DNA of 64,000 bases from Negativicutes bacterium (GTDB lineage: Bacteria > Bacillota > Negativicutes > Anaeromusales > Anaeromusaceae). Under the pieces are notes generated by a model that searched no databases, was not told the DNA's origin, and saw only the letters and a program-made list of their open reading frames with translations. A program made the position numbers and the translations under genes. This document shows, piece after piece, positions 37,394-46,459 of the stretch (its first letter is position 1; every line of letters begins with the position of its first letter). The stretch spans positions 1 through 64,000 of the forward strand of contig SAAJ01000006.1 in the NCBI GenBank assembly GCA_009929485.1, in the 5' to 3' direction.

Positions 37394-37424
37394 AAAAAAG
37401 AGCATGGGCGTCCCATGCTCTTTG
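37394..37424 (-). terminator. intrinsic terminator of ftsZ
   Basis: On minus, AAAGAGCATGGG and CCCATGCTCTTT form a perfect stem with a 3-nt loop followed by a T-run, a few bases past the ftsZ stop. Confidence 0.9.
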
Positions 37425-37428
37425 CGAA

Positions 37429-38487
37429 TTACCTCTTGTGCATGAAGACCGGCACATCCAGGCTAAAGTCAGGAACCTGTCCTACACGTTCCTTTTTGCC
37501 TTCATTGCCGCCAACTTGTACAGACCGCGCCGAGCGTTGATCGAAACCGGTCGCAATAACCGTAACCCTGACCTCGTCCTGCAAGGTTTCGTCAATGACA
37601 GCACCAAAAATCAAGTTCACTTCCGGGTCTGCAGCCTGTTCAATAATGGCCGCCGCCTCGTTCACCTCAAATAAACTCAAGTTAGTACCGCCGGTGATAT
37701 TTAGCAGCACCCCTTTAGCTCCATCAATGGAGGTTTCCAACAGCGGACTCTTGATAGCCGCTTCCGCCGCCGCAATGGCCCGTCCCTCGCCTGCAGCAAC
37801 GCCTACTCCCATCAGAGCCGAACCGGTATCGCTCATAATCGTTTTTACATCGGCAAAATCCAAATTAATCAGACCAGGAACGGCAATCAAATCGGAAATG
37901 CCTTGAACGCCTTGACGCAGTACATCATCAGCTATCCGAAACGCTTCCATGATGGGCGTTCTCTTGTCCACGACCTGCATCAAACGATCATTAGGAATGG
38001 TAATCAGCGTATCCACGCGTTCTTTCAAATTGGCAATCCCTTTTTCCGCTTGCTTAAAACGGCGCTTTCCTTCAAAAGAAAACGGCTTAGTGACTACGCC
38101 AACTGTAAGGGCCCCTACTTCGCGAGCGCATTCGGCAACAACCGGCGCCGCACCAGTCCCTGTGCCTCCGCCCATGCCCGCGGTTACAAACACCATATCG
38201 GCGCCCCGCAAAGCCTTAATCAGTTCTTCACGACTTTCCTGAGCGGCTAAATCTCCAACCTCCGGGTTAGCGCCGGCCCCTAGACCTTTTGTTAGCTTTT
38301 CTCCGATTTGGATGCGATAAGGAGCCTGTGCCTGCAGCAACGCTTGAGCATCGGTATTTACGGAAATAAACTCCACGCCCTTTAATCCTGCTGCAATCAT
38401 GCGATTGACGGCATTGTTGCCGCCACCGCCTACCCCTACTACTTTAATGGTTGCCAGATGCTCCAACTCCATGTCAAATTCCAACAT
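37429..38487 (-). CDS. ftsZ: cell division GTPase FtsZ
   Basis: 352 residues. GTP-binding signatures are complete: [11 protein letters not shown] near 19, [14 protein letters not shown] near 105 and the synergy loop [11 protein letters not shown] near 206. The C-terminal linker is very short: after the globular domain ends near 315, about 20 residues lead to the terminal peptide [11 protein letters not shown], which should bind SepF or other partners. Strong GGAGGA site. Last gene of ftsQ-DUF881-sbp-ftsZ. Confidence 0.97.
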   Translation of the reverse strand: MLEFDMELEHLATIKVVGVGGGGNNAVNRMIAAGLKGVEFISVNTDAQALLQAQAPYRIQIGEKLTKGLGAGANPEVGDLAAQESREELIKALRGADMVFVTAGMGGGTGTGAAPVVAECAREVGALTVGVVTKPFSFEGKRRFKQAEKGIANLKERVDTLITIPNDRLMQVVDKRTPIMEAFRIADDVLRQGVQGISDLIAVPGLINLDFADVKTIMSDTGSALMGVGVAAGEGRAIAAAEAAIKSPLLETSIDGAKGVLLNITGGTNLSLFEVNEAAAIIEQAADPEVNLIFGAVIDETLQDEVRVTVIATGFDQRSARSVQVGGNEGKKERVGQVPDFSLDVPVFMHKR

Positions 38488-38587
38488 GAACGAAAATCCT
38501 CCTTACGTCAAGGCTAAACGCCCTGCTGCATGCGAAAAAACTTATAATTACTTCCACGCGCCATTTCCATTTTCCTCTTTACAGAAC

Positions 38588-38917
38588 CTATTTTTTCAGA
38601 AAATAGCGGCGTAATATCGCCAAATTTTGAAAAATACGCAACCCAAAGGCCAATAATGCTACATAATACAAGTCAATTCCTAAGCGTTCGCCGCTATAAA
38701 CCAAACCAGCCGCCATTAACGCATTAGTAAAAAAACCGGTTACAAATACGCTATTGTCGAATTTCTCATCCGCTCCGGCGCGCAACCCGCCAAAAACAGT
38801 ATCTAAGCAAGCCAAAAGAGCAATCGACATATACTTGGCATACTCAACCGGAACGGTTCCAGGAAGCAGAGAACCCACAAATAACCCCAAACATAAGCCT
38901 GCAATCGGAAGGTACAT
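38588..38917 (-). CDS. sbp: small basic protein, DUF1290 (Sbp)
   Basis: 109 residues, about three hydrophobic segments, starting MYLPIAGLCLGLFVG, with the YMSIALLACLDTVFGGLRAG motif typical of DUF1290 membrane proteins. The family sits between DUF881 proteins and ftsZ in Bacillus and Clostridia; no function is established. The start overlaps the preceding stop (TAATG). Confidence 0.85.
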   Translation of the reverse strand: MYLPIAGLCLGLFVGSLLPGTVPVEYAKYMSIALLACLDTVFGGLRAGADEKFDNSVFVTGFFTNALMAAGLVYSGERLGIDLYYVALLAFGLRIFQNLAILRRYFLKK

Positions 38918-39612
38918 TACTGTGCGCCCCCTTCCTTAGCCGGTTTGGCGTATTCAAACCGGAAAGCGCCTTTATAAGCGGGAACTGCTACGCGATCCGT
39001 CTGCTTGATGGTCACCTGAATACCCCAGAACTGCAAGGTTTCAACAACGCCGCCGCGCATGCGCAAAGCGTTTTCCAATGTTTTAGGTTCGCCTATGGCA
39101 ATGATCTCATAGGGCGCCGACGAACGGGTATTATTCACCGACAATGTCGGACCGGCGCAGCGTATTTCCGACGAAGCGATAAGCCGCTGCTCATTAATTG
39201 ACATGGCTTCCGCTCCAGCAGCCCAAAGTTCATTAATTACTTTAAGGATATCATCATCATGAATAACATATAAGTTCGGATTTTCCCCCGGCTTGGATGG
39301 CCGTTTGCTGTCATTGATCGTTACCACAACACCAGGGCCTGTCAAATCAACGACGCCTGCCCCCATCTGAATCAGCTGCATTTCTTTCGAAGTCCGCCCA
39401 CCTAGGGCCTGTTCGCGCAACTCTTTTACCTGGTTGTTCAACGAGTCTCGTTCCTTTTCCGTTTGCAGCAGTCGTTGCGACAAATCCTCCACTCGCTGCA
39501 CTGACAACGCTGACCGCATATCTTCTGTTGTTTTAAACTGCACCGCCAGCATAATCCCCAAGATAAAACAAACCAAAGCAATGGCCCATTGCCCTTGTTT
39601 AATCGACAACAC
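38917..39612 (-). CDS. DUF881-family membrane-anchored protein
   Basis: 231 residues from a GTG with GAAGGGAG upstream. One N-terminal transmembrane helix (about 10-25), a coiled coil (about 35-75), and a globular extracytoplasmic DUF881 domain with VVVTINDSKRP and IHDDDILKVINELWAAGAEAMSIN. Commonly found downstream of ftsQ in Firmicutes; function unknown. A TTG 12 codons upstream lacks a ribosome binding site. Confidence 0.85.
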   Translation of the reverse strand: MLSIKQGQWAIALVCFILGIMLAVQFKTTEDMRSALSVQRVEDLSQRLLQTEKERDSLNNQVKELREQALGGRTSKEMQLIQMGAGVVDLTGPGVVVTINDSKRPSKPGENPNLYVIHDDDILKVINELWAAGAEAMSINEQRLIASSEIRCAGPTLSVNNTRSSAPYEIIAIGEPKTLENALRMRGGVVETLQFWGIQVTIKQTDRVAVPAYKGAFRFEYAKPAKEGGAQ

Positions 39613-39651
39613 CGTTCTTGACTCCCTTCTTGTGTTTCCTCTTTTCAAGCT

Positions 39652-40395
39652 TTAAGGCTTGAATTTGATTACCGGTGTCGCAAAACTGACATCGAAATAA
39701 TCCACTCGTTCTAACTTATCTCCCAATTGTTCCACAAGTTCTTGTACTTTCTGAGCTTTTTCCGCCATTTTCGTTCCATCACCCAAGCGAACCTTCGCTC
39801 CAGAAAGCAAATATAACTGCATTTTCTCGGAAGTTACAAAGTGCACTTCCGATACTTTTTCTAACGTTTTCGCGTCCAAACGGTCTAAAAACTGCAGCGC
39901 CATGATCACCTGCGGCTGGCTCAGCTTATCGCCAATATACTCTTGCCCCGCGGAAATGCCAGTAATAAAGGGCCATCGCATATCTTTAAGATAACGCTGC
40001 ACATTGAGTACCGTACCGTCACGATCTATTGCTAAAATACCATACGCTGCCGTTACATACGCTAACGGACGCCTTTCTTCCACAGCAATGCGCAAATTCC
40101 AGGGAAATTTCCTCTCCACTTCAGCCCGGCGAATGCGCAAATCCTGCTCTAAACGATGTTGCAGAAGTTCCGGTCTCACTCGCAGCAAATTGACCGGTTC
40201 TCCAATCCCTGCAATCACCAAAAGCTCCTCCTTGGAAAGTTCCTGCAACCCTTCGACTTCTACATGTCCCAGGGCCAACCAAGAAGAGCCGCTGAGCCAC
40301 AAGCCGCCAAAGCCGAGAAAGCAAAAAAGCAAGCCCAAAAGCAGCAGCGGCCAAAAGCGAAACCTTCTTTTAGGAGAAATAGCCCCTGCGCCCAT
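39652..40395 (-). CDS. ftsQ: cell division protein FtsQ/DivIB
   Basis: 247 residues: a cytoplasmic N-terminus, a transmembrane helix (about 14-36), a POTRA domain (HVEVEGLQELSKEELL) and the FtsQ beta domain (RKFPWNLRIAVEERRPLAYV). It connects the divisome to septal wall synthesis. First gene of the ftsQ-to-ftsZ unit, with its own promoter. Confidence 0.93.
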   Translation of the reverse strand: MGAGAISPKRRFRFWPLLLLGLLFCFLGFGGLWLSGSSWLALGHVEVEGLQELSKEELLVIAGIGEPVNLLRVRPELLQHRLEQDLRIRRAEVERKFPWNLRIAVEERRPLAYVTAAYGILAIDRDGTVLNVQRYLKDMRWPFITGISAGQEYIGDKLSQPQVIMALQFLDRLDAKTLEKVSEVHFVTSEKMQLYLLSGAKVRLGDGTKMAEKAQKVQELVEQLGDKLERVDYFDVSFATPVIKFKP

Positions 40396-40432
40396 AGCAT
40401 CGACTCCTACTCTAATTTATCATTTTATAAAG

Positions 40433-40461
40433 ATTATACCATTAGCAAAGTCATTCGTCAC
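40433..40461 (-). promoter_or_regulatory. promoter of ftsQ-ftsZ unit
   Basis: GTGACG (40456-40461) and TATAAT (40433-40438) on minus, 17-bp spacer, about 40 bp upstream of the ftsQ start. The -35 is imperfect. Confidence 0.6.
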
Positions 40462-40510
40462 ACCAGACCTTATGCCCAAAGATGAGCGCTAAACATCACG
40501 TATTGGTGCA

Positions 40511-40559
40511 GCAAGAGGACAAGCGCGCCTCTGTTTGGAAGCGCAGCTTGTCCTCTTGC
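40511..40559. repeat. strong hairpin after ddl
   Basis: GCAAGAGGACAAGC (40511-40524) is the exact reverse complement of 40546-40559, starting directly after the ddl stop, with extra GCGC pairing inside. No T-run follows on either strand. It could halt exonucleases or act as a factor-dependent or weak terminator between the mur block and ftsQ. Confidence 0.65.
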
Positions 40560-41498
40560 TTATTTCCGCGTCAACGCTTGCAATAAAATGCGCTCGCACA
40601 GCGCTTCAAAAGAATGGCCTTCAGCCGCTGCCGCTTTAGGCACCAAGCTGGTTTCCGTCATGCCGGGAACGGTATTAACTTCCAATACATAGGGGCGCAG
40701 TTTTTCATCCAGCATAATGTCCGCTCTGGCAACGCCAAAACACCCTAAAACCTGGCAAGCCTGCACTGCCGCCTGTTGGACCATCAGCGTCACATGCGGC
40801 GGCAATTGGGCGGGGACAATATATTCCGAGGCTCCCTTAGTATATTTGGATTGATAATCATATACGCCGGATTTCGGAGCAATCTCAATAACCGGCATAG
40901 CCTCGGCGCCTGCAGTATCACACCACACAGGGACCGTAATTTCTCGACCGATAATGCACTCTTCCAATAATGCAGTTTTTCCGTACCGGAACACTTCTTC
41001 CAAGGCGGCCTGCACATCTTCCGCTTTGTGTACCATGCACACGCCAATGCTGGATCCTTGGGCAGCCGATTTAATAACCACAGGCAAGCCAAATTGTTTG
41101 ATAACTGCTTGGGCCAAAGCCGCCTTGTCCTCTTGCTCTTGCAGCACCGCAAACCGCGGTGTTGGCACATCAGCGCCTTGAAACATCATTTTAGACGCCA
41201 CCTTGTCCATAGCCAGCGCACTAGCCAATACGCCAGAGCCAGTATAAGGCAGCTGCTTTAATTCCAGAAGCCCTTGCAGCGTCCCGTCTTCGCCATACTT
41301 GCCGTGAACGGCGACAAAAACTACTTCCGCGCCGCAATCGGCCAATTGTTTTTCGATCCGCGCCGGTTCCAGATCAATTCCCACTGCTTGATACCCCAAG
41401 CGCTGTAACGCCGTCAAAATAGCATTGCCAGTCCGCAGCGAAACCTCACGCTCCGTGGATGGACCTCCCATGACTACGGCAATCTTCTTTTCCTTCAT
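40560..41498 (-). CDS. ddl: D-alanine--D-alanine ligase
   Basis: 312 residues, ATP-grasp enzyme. It begins KKIAVVMGGPSTEREVSLRTG; the central KSAAQGSSIGVCMV loop, EVNTVPGMTE near the C-terminus and ARADIMLDE are family residues. It makes the D-Ala-D-Ala dipeptide for peptidoglycan. The start is the ATG before KEKKIAV (AAAGGA upstream), not the longer charged extension. It ends the murE-to-ddl block. Confidence 0.95.
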   Translation of the reverse strand: MKEKKIAVVMGGPSTEREVSLRTGNAILTALQRLGYQAVGIDLEPARIEKQLADCGAEVVFVAVHGKYGEDGTLQGLLELKQLPYTGSGVLASALAMDKVASKMMFQGADVPTPRFAVLQEQEDKAALAQAVIKQFGLPVVIKSAAQGSSIGVCMVHKAEDVQAALEEVFRYGKTALLEECIIGREITVPVWCDTAGAEAMPVIEIAPKSGVYDYQSKYTKGASEYIVPAQLPPHVTLMVQQAAVQACQVLGCFGVARADIMLDEKLRPYVLEVNTVPGMTETSLVPKAAAAEGHSFEALCERILLQALTRK

Positions 41499-41534
41499 TT
41501 TCCTTTGCCTTCTTTCCTTGGGATCCTTCATTCA

Positions 41535-42917
41535 TTAGCACTTATGGTTTTTCAACAAAGCCGCCAATTCTTCTCCTGCGCGCCAAATATCGCCGGCTCC
41601 CATGGTCATAATCAAATCACCCTGCTGCATATGTTTCATGGCAAACTCAGCCAACGCAGCTTTATCCTGCACATAATAAACTTCTTGACCTTCTTTAGGC
41701 ACAACCGCTTGGAACAGCATTTCTCCGTTTACCCCTTGAAGCGGCGCTTCACCTGCCGAATACACGTCGGTCAGCACCAATACGTCCGCTGCGCCAAAGG
41801 CCGCGCCAAATTCGCGATATAACAGCTGCGTCCGGGAATACCGATGCGGCTGGAATAAACAAACCAGCCGTTTCGGCTGGGTTTGTCGCGCCGCAACGAG
41901 AGTCGTCGCCACCTCGGTAGGATGATGTGCATAATCGTCCACAATCCAGACGTTTTCATCGCGGTATTTTGTCTGAAAACGCCGTTTCGCACCTCGAAAC
42001 TCCAGCAAAGCAGCTGCAACGCCCGCAAAAGGCAAGCCAGCTTCTAACGCAACGATAATAGACGCCAATGCATTAGAAACATTGTGTCGTCCCGGTACCG
42101 TCAACGTCACCTCGCCTAAGCAGTTTTCCTTATGCCATACTTCAAAAGTAGTGCAACCAGTTTCCATGCGAATATGTAAGGCTCGGTATTCTGCATCAGA
42201 ACGTTCCAGACCATACGTAACTACTTGTCGGTTCAAGCGGGGCAAAATCATTTGTATATTTTCATTATCCAGGCAAACCACGGCTTTGCCAGTTTCAGGC
42301 AAGCGCTCTACAAAATCAACAAACGCCTGCAATACATTTTCCATTGTGCCGTAGTGATCCATATGATCATTTTCTATATTGGTAATGACAGCCATCTGCG
42401 GCGAAAGTTTGAGGAACGAACCGTCGCTTTCATCCGCTTCCGCCAACAAATAACGTCCGCGGCCCCATTTGGCATTACTCGCCAGATAATCCACATCGCC
42501 GCCAATAATCACCGTGGGATCTGCGCCGCAACGCTCAAAGATCAACCCCAGCATGGAAGTTGTTGTCGTTTTGCCGTGAGCTCCGGCTACGCCGACTCCA
42601 TCTTGTTCCAGCATAAATGCCGCTAATACATCGGCTCGATGCAACACCGAAAGCCCCTGTCTAAGGGCAGCCGCAAGCTCCGGATTATCGGCATGAATGG
42701 CCGTAGATACGACCACTGCGCCTGCACCGGCTATATGTTCTTCCTTATGACCAATATGCACAACAGCTCCAGCCGCGCGCAAGCGAGCCAAGGTAGCTGA
42801 ATCCTGCGCATCCGAACCGGATACTTGCATTCCTTTTTCCAAGGCAATAGTGGCCAAAGCGCTCATGCCTGCGCCGCCAATGCCGATAAAATGATACTTA
42901 GTTGTTGATGAAAGCAA
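41535..42917 (-). CDS. murC: UDP-N-acetylmuramate--L-alanine ligase
   Basis: 460 residues from TTG (AGGAGG upstream). Motifs: YHFIGIGGAGMSALA, the ATP loop GAHGKTTTTSML, and DDYAHHPTEV near 300. It adds L-Ala to UDP-MurNAc. It follows murG and precedes ddl; murB, which often follows murC, is not seen here. Confidence 0.96.
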   Translation of the reverse strand: MLSSTTKYHFIGIGGAGMSALATIALEKGMQVSGSDAQDSATLARLRAAGAVVHIGHKEEHIAGAGAVVVSTAIHADNPELAAALRQGLSVLHRADVLAAFMLEQDGVGVAGAHGKTTTTSMLGLIFERCGADPTVIIGGDVDYLASNAKWGRGRYLLAEADESDGSFLKLSPQMAVITNIENDHMDHYGTMENVLQAFVDFVERLPETGKAVVCLDNENIQMILPRLNRQVVTYGLERSDAEYRALHIRMETGCTTFEVWHKENCLGEVTLTVPGRHNVSNALASIIVALEAGLPFAGVAAALLEFRGAKRRFQTKYRDENVWIVDDYAHHPTEVATTLVAARQTQPKRLVCLFQPHRYSRTQLLYREFGAAFGAADVLVLTDVYSAGEAPLQGVNGEMLFQAVVPKEGQEVYYVQDKAALAEFAMKHMQQGDLIMTMGAGDIWRAGEELAALLKNHKC

Positions 42918-42950
42918 CGTTATTCTTCCTCCTTGCCGCTCTAGGCAGCG

Positions 42951-44054
42951 CTACTTAACCAATTTAACAGCCCATTCGGCAATATCCCTGGCCGCTTGCG
43001 GGCGTCCCAACGCCCTGCTGGCTTCCGCCATGGCGGTCAATTGCTGCGAATCGTCCAACAAGGCCAGCACGGTTTCTTGCAAAAGGCCTTCTTCCAATTG
43101 TGCGTCGCCCAACACTTTAGCTGCTCCGGCATTAGCCAGTACACGAGCATTCCACTCTTGATGATTTTCCGCCGCATACGGGTACGGCACTAAAATTGCC
43201 GGTACGCCGCGCACGGTCAACTCCGCAATTCCCAGCGCCCCAGCACGAAACACGGCTAAATCCGCTACCGCCAAGGCCGCCGGCATTTCATGCAAATACG
43301 GACGAACAAAAAGGCGCGGAGCTTCTTCCAGCCCACGTCGCCGCAGTTCGTCAACTACGTTATTATACTCGTTTTTCCCTGTGATGTGCAACACTTGCAC
43401 ATCCTCCCGCATCGCCAAGGCAGCGTGTACTTCAATCATCGCCTGGTTAATGCTGCGGGCGCCCCGGCTGCCGCCGGCAACTAGGAGGGTCTTGCAAGAA
43501 CTGCTCAGTCCCAATTGTTTCAAGCTTTCCTCCCGCTGCGCTGTCAGCACTTCGCGGCGCACCGGATTGCCTGTCACCGCCTGGCGGCAACGGCCGGAAA
43601 AACGGCTGGAAGCCTCGGCATAACCCAAAGCCACGCCATCGACAACATGCGAAAGAAGTCGATTGGTAATGCCTGCAATGGCGTTCTGTTCCTGAATCAA
43701 CGTCGGAATTCCCAACAAAAATGCAGCCAACAACACCGGTCCGCAGACATAGCCCCCAGTCCCCACGACCACTTGCGGCCGAAATTGACGCAATAAGCCT
43801 ATCGACTGCCATACGCCGCCCAAAGCGGTTGCTGCCGCCTGCATACTTGCAAGCAAATTTTTCCGGTTCAACCCGCGGGAAGCTACAGTAGCAAAGGGAA
43901 TTCCAGCCTTAGGAACCAGCTCCGCTTCCAAACCGCTTGCTGTACCAATGTATAAAAGCTCGGTTCCCGGATGCAAATGGCAAATTTCTTCGCCAATCGT
44001 CAGCGCCGGATAAATATGTCCGCCGGTTCCACCGCCGGACAATACTACCTTCAT
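42951..44054 (-). CDS. murG: UDP-GlcNAc:lipid I N-acetylglucosaminyltransferase
   Basis: 367 residues, starting MKVVLSGGGTGGHIYPAL, a glycine-rich donor loop. Other motifs: GGYVCGPVLLA, GGSRGARSIN and the PYPYAAENHQEWNA sugar-nucleotide site. It makes lipid II at the inner membrane face. The ATG has AGGAGG upstream and overlaps the murD stop by 4 bp. Usually ftsW lies between murD and murG; here there is no gap. Confidence 0.96.
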   Translation of the reverse strand: MKVVLSGGGTGGHIYPALTIGEEICHLHPGTELLYIGTASGLEAELVPKAGIPFATVASRGLNRKNLLASMQAAATALGGVWQSIGLLRQFRPQVVVGTGGYVCGPVLLAAFLLGIPTLIQEQNAIAGITNRLLSHVVDGVALGYAEASSRFSGRCRQAVTGNPVRREVLTAQREESLKQLGLSSSCKTLLVAGGSRGARSINQAMIEVHAALAMREDVQVLHITGKNEYNNVVDELRRRGLEEAPRLFVRPYLHEMPAALAVADLAVFRAGALGIAELTVRGVPAILVPYPYAAENHQEWNARVLANAGAAKVLGDAQLEEGLLQETVLALLDDSQQLTAMAEASRALGRPQAARDIAEWAVKLVK

Positions 44055-45427
44055 GCTTGTCCTCCTGTTGCCGCCTCCAGCGCCGCAACACATTCTTTAA
44101 AAAAGCGTCCGCGCTCTTCAAAACTAGAAAATTGATCGAAACTGGCACAAGCCGGCGACAACAACACCACTTCCGCAGGTTGCGCCAGAGCTTTGGCTAC
44201 TTGTATCGCCTCTTCAACGCCAGAAACAAGACGAATCTGCTGCACTCCCGCTTGCCGGGCCGCCGCTTCAAAACGTTCCGCCGCCGCGCCAAACAAAAGC
44301 AAGTAACGAGCCTTATCCTTAACAAGCTTCATCATGGTCTGTAAATCTGTATTCTTATCCTTGCCTCCCGCCAGAAGAATAATGCCGGTATCAAAGGCTT
44401 CCAGAGCCTTAATGGTCGATTCTGGATTGGTAGCCTTAGAGTCGTTATAATATTTTACATTATCAATTTCAGCCACTAATTCAATGCGATGCTCCACACC
44501 TTCAAAGGAGCGCAGCACTTCACAAATCACCTGCGGAGTCACGCCTGCCACATACGCCATAGCCGCCGCAGCCAGCACATTTTCCACATTATGAGCTCCA
44601 GGAAGGCCCAACTCCGCTGCATCCAGCAACGATATTTCCGCCCCTTGCCAACGAATCACCATTTTCCCAGCGCGAACAAAGGCGCCTTCAGGCAATACTT
44701 CCAAACGACTGAAAAAAAGCACCCGTCCCGGGGCTCGTTTAGCCATATCACGCGTGATCGGGTCATCATAATTAAGAACAACAACGTCTTCGGCGCCTTG
44801 TTTATTAAAGACCCGCTCTTTGACACTGCTATACTGCTCCACTGTACCGTGGCGTTCCAAATGGTCCGGCGTCACATTCAATACAGCTGCCACATACGGG
44901 CGAAACTCCTGTACGCTTTCCAATTGATAACTGGAAATTTCAGCTACTGCCATGTCATTAGCGCCCAAGTCCAGCACCTGTTCCGAAAGGCCTGCGCCAA
45001 TATTTCCGCCTACAGCCGTTTTAAAGCCGCTGGCCTTGATCATTTCTCCTAAAAGAGTGGTCGTCGTAGTCTTACCGTTTGTTCCTGTGATAGCCAGCAT
45101 AGGCGCCTTGCAAAGCTGATACGCAATCTCCACTTCGCTAACTACCGGAATCCCTCTTTGCTGCGCCTTACCCACGTACGCCGCTTTCAATGGAATTCCA
45201 GGAGACACTACTAGAAAATCAGCGTCTTCCAGGCACTCTTCCGCTTCCGCACCTAGTTGCAGGTGAATTCCTTCATTCGCCAGATTCAACACCTGCAGTG
45301 GCAGCTGCTCCGCTTCCTTGCCGTCCACCAATGTCACATCCGCCTGTACACGCCGTAACGCTTTGGCCACCGTTACGCCACTCACGCCTGCACCTAATAC
45401 AACAGCCTTCTTTGCTGCTATTTCCAT
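44051..45427 (-). CDS. murD: UDP-MurNAc-L-Ala--D-Glu ligase
   Basis: 458 residues with VVLGAGVSGVTVAKAL, the ATP loop ITGTNGKTTTTTLLGE and the KATNPESTIKALEAF segment. It adds D-Glu to UDP-MurNAc-L-Ala. It sits between mraY and murG with a 4-bp overlap into murG. Confidence 0.96.
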   Translation of the reverse strand: MEIAAKKAVVLGAGVSGVTVAKALRRVQADVTLVDGKEAEQLPLQVLNLANEGIHLQLGAEAEECLEDADFLVVSPGIPLKAAYVGKAQQRGIPVVSEVEIAYQLCKAPMLAITGTNGKTTTTTLLGEMIKASGFKTAVGGNIGAGLSEQVLDLGANDMAVAEISSYQLESVQEFRPYVAAVLNVTPDHLERHGTVEQYSSVKERVFNKQGAEDVVVLNYDDPITRDMAKRAPGRVLFFSRLEVLPEGAFVRAGKMVIRWQGAEISLLDAAELGLPGAHNVENVLAAAAMAYVAGVTPQVICEVLRSFEGVEHRIELVAEIDNVKYYNDSKATNPESTIKALEAFDTGIILLAGGKDKNTDLQTMMKLVKDKARYLLLFGAAAERFEAAARQAGVQQIRLVSGVEEAIQVAKALAQPAEVVLLSPACASFDQFSSFEERGRFFKECVAALEAATGGQA

Positions 45428-45455
45428 ACGTCTTCCTCCTACCTGCTCCTGTTTA

Positions 45456-46424
45456 TCAACGCAAGCCGCTCATCCACAAAACGCCCAACGCCGCCAAAGC
45501 AGCGCCTACGCCGCTTAACCAAAACACCAGAACCACCTTGCGCTCCGACCAGCCTCCCAATTCGAAGTGATGATGCAAGGGACTCATCCGAAAAATGCGC
45601 TTCCCTGTCGTTTTAAAGGAAAACACTTGCAAAATAACAGATAAAGCCTCCGCTACAAAAACAAGGCCCACAATACCCAACAGCAGTTCTGTCTTAGTCA
45701 ATACCGCCAGAGCCGCCAAGGCGCCTCCCAAAGCCAATGAGCCAGTGTCGCCCATGAAAATCTTCGCCGGATACGCATTGAACCACAAAAATCCTAAGCA
45801 GGATCCCGCCAGAGCCACCGCAAATGCGCCAAGCCCTTCGTGCCCAAAGTAAGCGGCAATAACCGCATAGCAAACACTGGCAACCGTCATGGTTCCCGCC
45901 GCTAAACCATCCAAGCCATCCGTCAAATTCACAGCATTGCTGGCGCCAACAAGAATAAAGAATAAAAAAGCATAATAACCCCAGCCTAAATCAAGCATTT
46001 GCGAAGTTCCCGGAAGCCATACTTCCGTGCCTCGCTGCAAATAGACCTGTGCTACATACGCCAGCACTAGCGCCAGCGCCGCCTGTCCCAAAAGCTTCTG
46101 TTTGGCAGTCAGCCCTAGATTTCGCTTCAAGACCACTTTAATATAATCATCACTAAAACCAATCAAGCCATGCCCTACAAAAACCAAGTACACTACCAGC
46201 ACTTCCGGACGCCAACCGCCAAAAAGCAAGGTAGCTACCGTCATGGACAAAAGCATCAGCAAACCGCCCATCGTGGGCGTTCCCGCTTTGGCCAAATGAC
46301 GCTGGGGTCCTTCTTCGCGAATACTCTGTCCGAATTTCAGCTTATGTAAAATCGGTATTAAAATCGGCCCTGCCGCCAAAACAACTGCCATGCCGGCAAG
46401 GCCCGGCAAAATCCACTCCATCAT
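45456..46424 (-). CDS. mraY: phospho-MurNAc-pentapeptide transferase
   Basis: 322 residues, about ten membrane segments. Family motifs: [11 protein letters not shown] near 49, [23 protein letters not shown] near 88, [13 protein letters not shown] near 161, [12 protein letters not shown] near 222 and [11 protein letters not shown] near 281. It forms lipid I on undecaprenyl phosphate. The start may be the first or second Met. Confidence 0.96.
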   Translation of the reverse strand: MMEWILPGLAGMAVVLAAGPILIPILHKLKFGQSIREEGPQRHLAKAGTPTMGGLLMLLSMTVATLLFGGWRPEVLVVYLVFVGHGLIGFSDDYIKVVLKRNLGLTAKQKLLGQAALALVLAYVAQVYLQRGTEVWLPGTSQMLDLGWGYYAFLFFILVGASNAVNLTDGLDGLAAGTMTVASVCYAVIAAYFGHEGLGAFAVALAGSCLGFLWFNAYPAKIFMGDTGSLALGGALAALAVLTKTELLLGIVGLVFVAEALSVILQVFSFKTTGKRIFRMSPLHHHFELGGWSERKVVLVFWLSGVGAALAALGVLWMSGLR

Positions 46425-46459
46425 CTTTCAAAGACTCCCTGTTTTTGTTATTTAGATTT

